Shown here piece after piece: positions 35,486-47,600 of a stretch of 64,000 nucleotides of DNA. The notes under the pieces are model-generated. The model worked only from the letters and a program-made list of their open reading frames with translations. It did no database searches and was not told where the DNA came from. Made by a program: the position numbers and the translations under genes. Numbering within the stretch: position 1 is the stretch's first letter; the number at the start of each line of letters is the position of its first letter. Source of the stretch: Mactromeris polynyma (taxonomy: Eukaryota > Mollusca > Bivalvia > Venerida > Mactridae); NCBI GenBank assembly GCA_032209605.1, contig JASFXZ010000005.1:28012905-28076904 (forward strand), read 5' to 3'.

Positions 35486-35611
35486 TCACAAGTGTGAAGT
35501 AGTGTTGTTGATTTTTGACTCTTCGTTTTCATCAACAAAGAATACTGGCTTTTTCTTGTCTCCATTCAAGCTAGACTTGTATGCTGGTGGTTCATCAAAG
35601 GCGTAATTCAC
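35486..35611 (-). other. SLC4 last exon with PDZ-ligand-like C-terminus
   Basis: Begins after a TTATTTTTCAG acceptor in phase 0, encodes 41 residues from [15 protein letters not shown] and ends NTTSHL then TGA. The S-H-L ending fits a class I PDZ ligand (S/T-x-hydrophobic). Intron 20 is about 2.3 kb. Confidence 0.85.
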
Positions 35612-38600
35612 CTGAAAAATAATAAATCAAATGATAAAGTATTACCAACACCCTCTTGTACAATGTACTAGACGTTCACCATAATTGACTGCAGTAAAAT
35701 CACAATAATAAGACCACCTTTGGGACCATTGAAAAGTGGTAATGTTGTTAAGGTGGTCTAAATATTGAGGTTGAATAAAGAGCAAAACAGTGAAAATGGA
35801 GGTGGTATTGTTATTGAGATGGTCTTTAGGTGAGGTTTTACTGTAAATTAGTTCAAACTTATATATTTTACATAGATTGTGAAACAAGTGCTTAACTTAT
35901 ATAAAACACTCTTGGTGACAACACATGGGTTACGAACATGTACTCGCGCTTATTTAAGGATTGTTAAGTTTGAAGTTCGACCTCAGCACGGCTGGATTCA
36001 AACTCACAACCTTTGGATATTGAGTCAGGCGGCTTTACCCCGTGACCATTTCAATTCCCTCTTATACCTAACTCTGTTCATACCGTATGTTTTAAATAAC
36101 AATCAAACATCTCATTCTTCATATGTTTACTACATGCATGATCTGTCACTAAACAGTTATCAGAAATATTTGAAAAAGAGAGTAACTGTTTGCTTGATTG
36201 TCAAACCATCTGAATGCTACCCGGGCATAAGACGCGGAATATAATTCAATTTAGAGCGGTTGTCAGATTGCTAATTATCGGACAAGGAAGTCGACACATA
36301 CTTATTTGCATTCTGACTATTTTATATTAGTAACTTTCTTGTGGAATTTACACATACGTCAAGGTTTTAATAAGATATGCACTTAAAGAATATATAAGTC
36401 ATTCAATGCTTTTTTGGCAATCTCATATATTACTGACATACATTAAATTATATTTATTTTTATAATTTGAATTATCACAAGGCATATTTATTTATAATTA
36501 TTTAGTATAATAATACATTAATAATACTTTATCAATATCAATCAATAATACTAATTATTATTATTATACCATCAACAACAATAATATTAAATCATTAATA
36601 ATAACAAAATAACAGTACGAATAATAATAATAATAAAACTAATAATAAAAACAATTATAATGAAAATATCAATAATAATAATTATTTTTATTACACAGGC
36701 AACTTTTAGGATTATTATTGATTATGATATTACATTCAAAAAGAATTATAATTCAGTATGAATGTGTCTAATGGCAATGATACATCTTTATTAACATTTA
36801 GAATATATGAGCTCTGCAGCGCCGTAGCAACACTGAGGCACACCGAGGCAGTTGCATCGGTTAAAGTTTGCAGACGCACTAGAGAAGTCCTAGAAAAACA
36901 TATTTCCGAGGAAACATGCCCCCGGACCCCCCTAGACTGCCTCGGTTTAAATATGCATCTGGCTACGGCACTGCTCTGCTGTGTGATTTCCAATCTCTTA
37001 GGCAACTGACGTCATTTCAATAAAACGTCATATGTGATGTCGATATGTGCAACTGAAAACAATATTTACTCCATATGGTCAGTTTGTTTTCATTTTGCCT
37101 TATGGGGCAACTATTGCTTACTGTCAGTTACATGTTGACGTCACGTGTGACGTTTTCTGGAAATGAGAAATCGTACAGCGGCGCTCATATTATTTTGCAG
37201 ATTAGTGTTAGTTTAAAGCAGTTTATACTGACAATGCGAACAACCTTACATAATCATAAATGTACAGATATAAAGTATGTAAATACGGTATTCAGTTATT
37301 AATACTATGCAAGTCTTATGTTTATTCTCTGTCCATTAAGTATATGTAAAAACGAACGTTCCAAATACCTGCACGTTTTTCAGAGATGCGGGGGAACTCG
37401 AATCTAATTCAGTTAAATAACTCTGGAAACAACATATTGATTTTATATTTCTCACTAATCGAATCGCGTGTAGAGATGTTTCATTCAGGCTAGTAAAATC
37501 AAAGGACTGAAGGTCCTGCGAGGCGCTTCCAAGGCAAGACTGCTCGTTTTCCATATTATCGTTTGATAAATTAATACGCGACTACTCGTGTGAACTCATT
37601 AGCCAAATATGACACATATAATCAAGAAAAGTCATTATATCAAGACACCCGCCATTCCACAATTGATGTATCCCTGACAAATCAAAAAGAAATATTTAAC
37701 ACGACATTCCTGACTCGCCTAATATCAAGAAACTGAGAACATTCTACAAACTTAATGATACAAAAATACATACAGTCAAACCTCGATAATAAGACCACCT
37801 TTGGGACCCTTGAAAACCGGTTTTCTTATTGATGTGGCCTTAATATTGAGGTTGAAATGAAAATGGACTTGAACATTGTGTTCTTAATTTTGAGGTGTTT
37901 TTTTAGATGAGGTTTTACTGTACAATATGCTTACCTTTCCAATTATTTTCTCCTTGTCTTCGGGATTTTCTGCGTGTTTACCAGGAAGTAAGTCGTCCAG
38001 CCATTTCAGTTCATACTGAGTGTAGTAACACTCCAGCATCTTCCTTACAACACCAGTTGCAAGCACCTGTTGACACAGATGAACAATAATTACGAAATAA
38101 ATCAAATGCTTATAAAACTAAATGATACATTGGGATTTATTGCAGTTTTAAGCGCCTGTCAACATAGATGAACACTAATTTTGAAAGAAACCAAACGCTT
38201 GTATAACTAAATAAGACAGTGGTAGTTAATCCAGTAGCAAGCACCTGTTGACACAGATGGGTCATTATTATGCAAACAGGCAAGAGGGAACAGAGTGTGA
38301 AATTAGTTGGCATTGCAGAGGCAAGCATTGTGTTTACAATTTTACTGTATCAAAGTATGAAAATTCAAGACAAAGGTCTATTTTATGTCCTTTTTATGAC
38401 GTTTCCTCAATGATATAATATGTAGATGTGTGTTACGCACGTTCAGAAAACATGTGACTTACCATAAGTGGAAAACCAATAGAGATGATTTTGACAGATT
38501 TGACGGCCCAGAGAACTCCAAGACAACATATTTGAAGAACGGTGAAGATGTGAACCTTGTACAATTGAACGTGACGAAGGAATGTTAAATCTGGCTGGTA

Positions 38601-41600
38601 TTTAACAGGTTGGACGAACAAATACAGACGGTCGACGAACTGAAATTAAAAAAGGTAAAATATTTCGATTGCATTTACTTAAGTAAAAACAGTGCAATAT
38701 TGCGACAAACTATGAAACTATGATATCATAAATGGTTCACATTTTATGGATTATGCAAAGCGATAAGTAAAGATTGGGACTTTTAATCACTTGCCCCTCA
38801 CCGCAGCAGGATCAAATCCCACCGGGTATATAGAATTTGTAAGTGAGGAATCCACCAAGCTGGCTTGCGGAAGCTCGGTGGTTCTACACCAGTGTCTGTC
38901 CGTGGTCTTCCTCCAACCTCATAGCTGGAATAAGTGCTACATAACCCTGGTTGTTTATGTGACTTAAAGCCCCATTACCCAGAAGAGAGCGGAAGTATAT
39001 TGGATAAGGTGTCGGTCTCTCAACCAGATTGGGAACAACAGTACAGACTTGTTCAAGGAAGCGGACTTCATAGTGATATTGATTGGTATATATACACAGG
39101 CATAAGCATGAACAAATCATAAGGCAAACAAATTGTCCATCAAGAGTGTGTCCATCTCATAATGATAGAGTATCCAAAGGGTATTTCATTAAGTCAGAGG
39201 AAGGTTAATTTAACTGTATTTAATATGTTATTCATTTACTTAATTTCATGTCATATCAAGCTGTACTCAATGTTAAACAGTGACTTATAGGTTAATTGGG
39301 TCGAGTGTATTTTTTGAATCTTATATATTTATTGCCATTTAGCTACATACACATGTCACTCTAATAAGCAATTTACAACTTAAGCTAATAAAACTTAAAA
39401 ACACGCATTCACAGTAAATATATATTGCACAAATTTATGTAATATAACGGCAACGGATCAAGTTTGAGTGTTAAATAACAAGTTCAACAAATGTGTATCA
39501 TAAATAAGGTTTTAGAACAATCAATAACCAATTACCTGCATGCCTCTCATGGCTGAGTAACCCATATAGAAGAACACGCCATATAACACAGGCATGGGAA
39601 TAACCTGAAAATATTACAAAATACGATATTATAAGTGAATAAACAATCGGATCACCTCGGCTATTTTTCTCAAACTGTACGGAAATTGCCGAGAGGTCGC
39701 GATTGGTGTATTAAGTGTATTTCACTTCACGGCAAATACTTATAGAAAGAAGCCATTTACGGTACAGTTTATGTCTATTAATTCTACATGTGTCAAGCAA
39801 AGGCGTAGCTACTTGTACGCAAAATACGCCATCTCGTAGACATCTCGGGGTAGTATGCCCTTAGACACCCTCGAATGTTTGCGTACACATTCTACCAGCT
39901 CTGGCTACGCCCCTGGTCATGAATGATAATGTCATTATGATATTAAACCGGATAAGCAATAGTGATATGAGACAAAGGGGCTTGGATTATTACCTTCAAG
40001 GCATTAGTGATGAATACGGCAGCTCCACTGAGAACTCCAATAGCGAGAGCGGTAAGTCTCTGTTCTCTGAAATATAACACATACATGTATATCACTTAAA
40101 CATTAGGGTAGTCATGTTACCTTAACACTAAGCACTTTGATGATGATAGGCTGATAAACGCTGTCAGATCGAATGAATCGTTGATCAAGTGAAAATCGAC
40201 TCCTAGAGTAAAACTAACAGAAAAATGGACTGACACCGTGCAGCTTAGACCATCTTGTTACAGAATACAAGACTACATTATCCAAACTTCAACGTCTTAT
40301 TTCATATAATAGAAACTATATACTACGGTACATTGAATACTCAATGTCATATTTCTAATGGATAGTTTAACTGATGAAGGAGTCAAGGAGTAGCGCGACT
40401 GCTCCTGATACCGAGATCGTGGGTTCAAATCTTGGCACAGTAAAGATCCAACCTCGATCCTCAGTACCCTTGGCTTAGGCATGATCGCTAGCTAGATACA
40501 CAGGGGCCTTATTCACGAACACTTCCGATTCTGATAATTCATACTTAGTTTTTAAATTTGCAGAATTTATATCTACCACACAATTTTTGTGTTCATTAAA
40601 CCTAAACGAATAAAATTTTGTGTGAATAATTACATGGAATTATGAAAAAGGACGAATGATATACAGTAAAACCTCGGTAATAAGACCACCCCTGGGACCC
40701 TTGAAAACTAGTCTTCTTCTTGGTGTGGTCTTTATATTGAGGTTATATCAAGAGTAAAACATCTAAAATGGACTTGAAATTATTGTTCTCAATATCGAGG
40801 TGGTCTTATTATTAGTGGTCTTTAAGTGAGGGTTTACTGTAAAATGTTCAGATACATTGTATTATCATATTACCTGCATCCAAGGAATTGTGGTTTCTCA
40901 CCAGGGGCGGTACATTCTGATTCCTTCTTCAAGCTGTTGACATGAGCCAAGGCGGATACAGTAGCAGCAACGTACCATGGGAGTCCAAGGATAGAGTGGA
41001 TGGCGACCGTGATAGATACGATAAACATGTCAAGATGGTAACCAACTCCTTTCTGTAAGTGTAACAATATGTTAAATCATGTTTTATTAGTGATGTATAA
41101 TCGGACACATTTCAAAATCGATTATCGGATCGGTTCGAAAACTCATAATCGATAATCGAATCAGGAATAATCGATTTTTTTTAGTTTTTTTAGGTGTAAG
41201 TATAATGCTGACATTTAATTTCATCTCTTTTTACTACATCAAACACCAATGGGGTTTTATATTACTCATATATCATAAGATCATTTCATAATTCAATAAA
41301 TATTGTTTTGGTATGTTTACTTTGTATATTTGCGGAAGTAGCTCCATTAATGAGATTTAGACAACAGATACCACATTTCATAAAATTCAATTTACAGTAG
41401 CACCTCGTTTATTCGACAATCCTCTATCCGAATATCCGTTATCATCCGAAATAAAAATCAGGTCCCAATGTATATTTTTATGCACGTCGAATTAAATTTC
41501 GGACCCGATGAATTCGAACGAACGAGGTCCGACTGTATTAACATCAGTAAAGGTTCTCACCTTCAGTTTATTTTCCTTCCTGTTCACAATGACAGCTGTG

Positions 41601-44600
41601 ATTTGTTGATCCAAGAAGATCAGAATAACGGACAGGATAGCCGGGAGAGCTGCAGCAATGGCCAACCACCATGGGTTCTTGTCACTAATTGGGTTGATGA
41701 GCCATCCACGGTCACTGCGAGTTGGCTGTAAATAAATTAGTGTTTTATGTTAGGAGTTACTCGGAACAGAAATATAAACCGAACAAATGACCTTGTGTTT
41801 ATAACTTGTTTTTTTTTTCATCAAAATGCATTTTCTAATCTTTAACTAATAATAATACTACAGTAAAAACTCAATAATAAGATTATCATAGGGACCCTCG
41901 AAAACTGGTCTTCTCATTGAGGTGGTCTTAAAATTCAGGTTGAGTAATGATCAAAACAGTGAAAAGTATGTTCTTTGTGAGGTGGTCTTTAATTGCGGTT
42001 TTACTGTATAGCTTTCAATTGAATTCAGTCGAACTCTGTCAGGTAATGTAGAAAGAAATTCATGTAATTCACAACACCACCTCCCGTGCCCAAAGAAGCG
42101 ACAGAGTCAATTAATGATTCTAAAGAATGAATATAAAACTAATTTGATCTATTCAAATTCAGTACACCTTCATTAGAAAAATATATCTTGCTATAACAAA
42201 GGCTCATGCAGAAATGTGTATTTTGAGTGACGCAAATGTTTAAGGAAGTATTTCAAAATATTGTAAACTCTGGCATGTGTAGTGAGACTGTGAAAGGAAA
42301 TGTACAATGTATCTAATAGATTAACTAATTAATTAATTAATCAATTTAGTTATTATACCTGGAACTTGTCTGGAACATTCAATTTTGGTGTGTTGATTCC
42401 TACCAATATGTCGATAACAACAAAGACGATGATAGACAAGAGTACAGCGAAGTCACTGATCAACTGACGAGCAAACGTTGGGAAGATGGTTGACATTTTA
42501 AAGTCTTTCAACACGACAGCAATACCAAAAGTTCCAAGGAAGAGAAGAATACTGAAGAAAAACACATCGGAAACGTAAACTGGGGGGAAGCATCCAGCGC
42601 CGATTGGGTTTCCTCCAAACTCCTCACATCTTGCACCGCCAAAGGAGGCCCACTCCATGGACATGTTGTTAGTTGTTTCCCAGCTGGTAATGTTGTCACA
42701 GTATGCAGTCAAGTTGTAGGCTAAGGAGGAGGTTTGAAAATACACAAATTAGCCGACATGGTGGACATAGATAGGTTTATCAACAAGAACCAGATTCAAT
42801 ATACAGAACTATATCAACAGAACCTAGATTTTAGATTTACTATCAGAACCTTAAGTCTGTAGGTTGCCTTCTGAACAAATGAATTATCTAATGCAAGATT
42901 TAACACTCATTGCAGGTATAAACTACTGTAACCATCAAATATTGTATTTGGAAACTCACATATTATCTCCTATGCTGTATTGCAGCGAGTTGTCAAAAGC
43001 CAACAACGTGCCTGAATTCCAAACATTGTTTGTTTATAAATCGGTAAAACGATATAAATTGTATAAAAGAACAACGTTGTTCCTAAACTTTGTTTATTGC
43101 GAGTAACAAATTTTAAATTACCTAATGGGTCAGCAGTCGTATTTGGAGCCATTGTGGTTGTGGTCATGTAGGGCAAAGCGGAACAGTTAGGAGCAATACA
43201 AGAACAATCGGTCGGGATAGGGACGTCAGGGTCAAAATTGACCGGAAAAAGAGTTTCAATTTCGAACAACTTCTTGAATGCTTCAACGATGAAGATAACG
43301 GCGATCAGCGTCGCAAAGCTCTCCTCGGTGAAGCGGGTGATGTATTTGACAAGAGCGCTCAAGTTGAAGACGACGATTAGCAGTATAAACAAAGATGTCC
43401 ATAAGCCAATCCATACTCGAGCAGGCATGAAATCCCAGCCATTATCCCTGTAAAAAGAAATACAGCATATGTATTGCAAGATGTGGACTTGAGTTTCATA
43501 ACTTATGAGCGAGTTGAAGCCAATAAACCATTCTATTTTGGAGACTTCCTTTGCTTTCCTGACTTATGAGAAAATCGAAACCAATTGGCCATTATTAGCA
43601 TACTATTTAAACTTACATACAATGCATGCCCATAACTGATGAGCACAATCCTTCTAAGAGTTCCAAGAAAAACTGGAATATTCAATTAACAACCTGCTGA
43701 AAGTTGTTTGAAAATAAGGAACGAAGGAATTCAAGTATCTAAAATTCAATCTGGTGTTCTGTTCCTAAAAGCAGCGTACAGATATGTTTTACATGAGCAA
43801 CACTTTTGTAGCAGTCGTCGTGATGAAAGAGTACTTTACTTGGTGTGCTAGCCAAGGCTTTGAATTGTTTTATCTGCGCCATAAAAGTGAAGACATATTG
43901 AGTAGCGAGTTCCTTATTTGCAATTCAGATCTACCTCTAAAGTTACAAAAATCGGCACTTGCAGGGAACAGACGAAAGCACTACTGAAATGCTTAGGACA
44001 ACAACATCAAAACAAAATGACACAATACTATTGGACAGAGGAGCAAGACTGTTAAAGCAATACAACACAATATATGCATGTGTTGTCAAAGAATACTTAC
44101 TTGCATAAGTTGTATATAATAGTTTCCAGCACCAACATAGGACCAGTGCTGCCAAGGATGTTCAATGGTTGTCCAGCAAATAATGCAAAGATAATACCCG
44201 TGACAGCAGCAGCAAAGATACACTCCATCACACCCTGGGTAGAGATAGATTAAAATACAATTTTAGATTTTACTAAATGCAAACTCTTATATTCTAAAAT
44301 GTTACTTCTATACATTTTATACACACATTGCTTGTCTTTTTCCTTTACCATTGGAGTAAAGATAAATTTAAATGACCAATTAAGTCGATGAAGACTTGTT
44401 ATATTGCTATAGCACCCGAACGATAACCCGATGACATCGCCAACAATAAGACAAATCCATTAATTCAAACCTTACACATTTAAAATTATGTTTCAATTTA
44501 ATCAGCATTTTCCATTTTTTTTAATTCCGCCAGAAAATACTGGGAAAAGTCATAACTTGTAAAGTGGCATAGCTCAACGTTACCCCGTACCTCCCCCGTA

Positions 44601-47600
44601 CGAAAATATGTTTCGTTTCTATAGACACATATGTTTTAGAAACCTCTAATACCCTAAGTTTTGTATGTACTCATCTAAATCTATATAATAATGACTTGTA
44701 TATTACACGTTATCGTTAGAGCAATGTATGAAGATATAAAACAGCAGATATATTTATGTGAGGCAGAGATCCGCACGCACAACATCGGATCTCTGTGTTA
44801 AGGAAACGAAGCAATAGAACCTGTTAACTAGAAGCAAAATGAAATTAATAAAATATCATGCTCACCATATATTGGTCTGTAGCTTGACCAAGAAGACCGC
44901 CGAAGGTGACATTTGGTGTGAATGTTCCCAAGAACACATAGACAAAGGCGGCTAAACATTGTATATGAATACCATCCTTATAATCTGACCAGTACCATGG
45001 TATCTTCCTCTTAACATCCTGGTATAAACCTTGGAATGGTCTGAAATGGAGGAAGATCGATTGCGTCACGTGATTAGTACAAATTTAGCGCATGCGCATA
45101 CACTTCCGATCTGTTCTAACGTGGGTGTAACGTAGTGCAATGGCACGCGTATGAATCCCAGAACGTCCTAAAGTGGTTAACCAATTAAAGACAGATTCAA
45201 ATCGTCTCCGAAATCAGAACTAAACGCTACAGGGTGTAAGCGGGAATTGACCAAGCAAGTTAAAGCCACGTACAGTGAAATAAGTATAAAGAAGATTTCC
45301 CACACAAATACCAAGTCAAACTACACAAGGCAGTGACACATCCGAACCACGAACACTTGAAGAAACGAAAGGCAAAGAAAGGAACTCCGTTTTCATTTCA
45401 ATACTCCTCGTTATTTGATAGTTTAGCGTTCATTTCTGCATTGTTTATTAATATATTGAAAACATTAAATGATCGCTGCTGTAGGATTTACAACCTCTTC
45501 TGTAAGTAACGTCATTTCAAGAAAATGCAACAGGTGATGTCGCTATTTGCAAGCAGGAACAATATTTACTCCATATCATATTGTCATATGAGGCAAATAT
45601 TGCGTATTGTCATTACATGGTGACGTCACGTGTGACGTTTTCTGGAAATGACGTCACGTAAAGAAGGCGTATGAATCCGTACAGCGCCGCTCAAATGCAA
45701 AAGACAGAACGTACATTTTGGACATCACCAGGGTAGGGTCATCCCCGTGACCGCCTTCGTCGTCATCGTCTTTGAAATCCAACAGTTGAGCAGACGACAT
45801 TCTTCGGTGCATCTGGAAGCATTAAAGTTGATTTTATTAAATTCATTTAAGTTTAATCAAAGTTATAATTTTTAAAACATCAAATGAGGGTTGTACAATA
45901 GATAGCCAGATATAACAGAATTAAAAACATTTTAACAATCAATTTCAAAAAGATAAATACTTTTAATCATCGAAAAACACAAACTTTATTTTCATGTTAT
46001 CAATTAAAATCAACGTGTTGTTATGATGGCATTGTCATCCGAAAAAGAGGGGTCAAAAAGGGCATACAATGGTCGCGTGTTTTTGATCATTCACTCAATA
46101 ATTTATCCTCATATAAAGGGCCGATCATTTTGCTGGAGAACTTACTTGGGACTGAACTTTTTGTGGAGGTTCAATTCGGATCTTTGGGTTCCATTCTGAA
46201 GGAGGAAGAACTGTTACTTGTTCCACGAACTCGTCAAGTCCGGCAATAATTTCATCGATTCCTCGACTTTTGTATGCAACCTCCCTGAATACCTATATGT
46301 ATCAATCAGTCAATCAATTAACAATCAATCAATCTGTTAATCAATCAAGCAAGCATTGAAGCAGTAAGTCATTTAATAAATCAGGATGTTTATCTTTCAA
46401 CATCATCCATTTTACTGAACATCTTTTTAACGTTTGATTTTAAGGCGCTTCATTGCAGCCTCTATAAAACGGCCCTCTCTTGGGCAACATTATTGAGCTC
46501 TTCGAAATCATTATATACATTTTCCCTTAGTGTCAATTCAAACTATTCAGAGTAATAGCACCCAACATTGCAATCGCCCACATGTTGTCGTGCTAAAGAG
46601 GATGCACTTTAGTTTAAATTTGATATAACCCTATTAAAATGTGACAATCTGTCTTAAATAGTTTTTGTTATGTTGTAATTGAATAAGATTTTAAATTAAT
46701 GACATGAGCGAAATATAAAGGAAGTGTGACCAATATCTCCTTTGTTGAGTAAAAAAATCATACATCGTTAATTGCAAATAACTTTAGAATTGTTCCTAGT
46801 TTCATAAGCCTGGTTAACCACATTTAACAGAGTTTGTTATTTTTTTATATTGTTACAATATGACTTCAAAAGCCTGATTACATACTAGATTTTTAGTTTT
46901 TAAAGCGGCATTATTTTTTCTCTTCTTAAATGGCTATGCACTAGTTTCGAAGCATAAAAATTACAATTCATCTCACACAAAAAACTGACTGATAGTTTTA
47001 CACTGAATTCTTTCTTAACCAAAGAAGCTGACGTTAGACATCAAACCGCAGTAGAGATTTTTTTGAACAAAATTGATGAGGCTTTTCTACTTTCTTGTTT
47101 TAATTAAGAAATGACATTAAGTGTCATAAAATCAAAACTGTTTTCAAACGTGTCAGAAAACGTCACATCCAACAGCTTATGCCTAGAGTTCTTCATCAAC
47201 AGCTAAGGTTCTTCGAAGAATTTGTGATTTAAATGTCTTATCTATTGCAAATTATGTCAAACTTAGCGAAGTAAAATTATTGTCTTCGGCAAGAATGTCA
47301 TGTAAAAGCTGTTCCTTTAAATACACTAATTATATAAACTATGTTATGCCGCCTTAACTATGCTGTTTAAGAAGCATTGGTATAGACAAAACGTTGGATA
47401 TTTGACGCACAAATGTGCGATTTGTGTAAAGTGTTGACCTACTTCATCGATCATCATAGTTGCTATACATCTTGCAACTTCCCTAGAGTTGAATTCTTTT
47501 GGTCCAAATATGAATACAGCAAATCTTCAATCGAAAAGGTATGAATATTTAGGTTAGTGTACAAATGGTAATGCTAAAATGACCACGTTGCCATAGTGAC

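Larger units (their letters stand above)
37935..45812 (-). other. SLC4 membrane domain exons 10-20
   Basis: Residues 361-990. Exon 10 is acidic ([15 protein letters not shown]), a linker before TM1. Exons 11-13 carry TM1 to the TM5-6 loop. That extracellular loop (exons 13-14) has DCSC, NCS, NTT, NLT, NIT, NMS and two further cysteines ([15 protein letters not shown]): the four-cysteine, N-glycosylated loop typical of Na+-coupled members. Exons 14-19 carry the remaining helices. Exon 20 is the proximal C-tail ([19 protein letters not shown]), matching the 'LDD.IPEKDKKK' region of relatives. Confidence 0.9.

Noticed and set aside
37336..37554. ORF as an alternative last exon of the SLC4 gene
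   Set aside because: No acceptor in the right phase opens into it, and it does not resemble SLC4 C-termini. The exon at 35486-35611 fits in phase.
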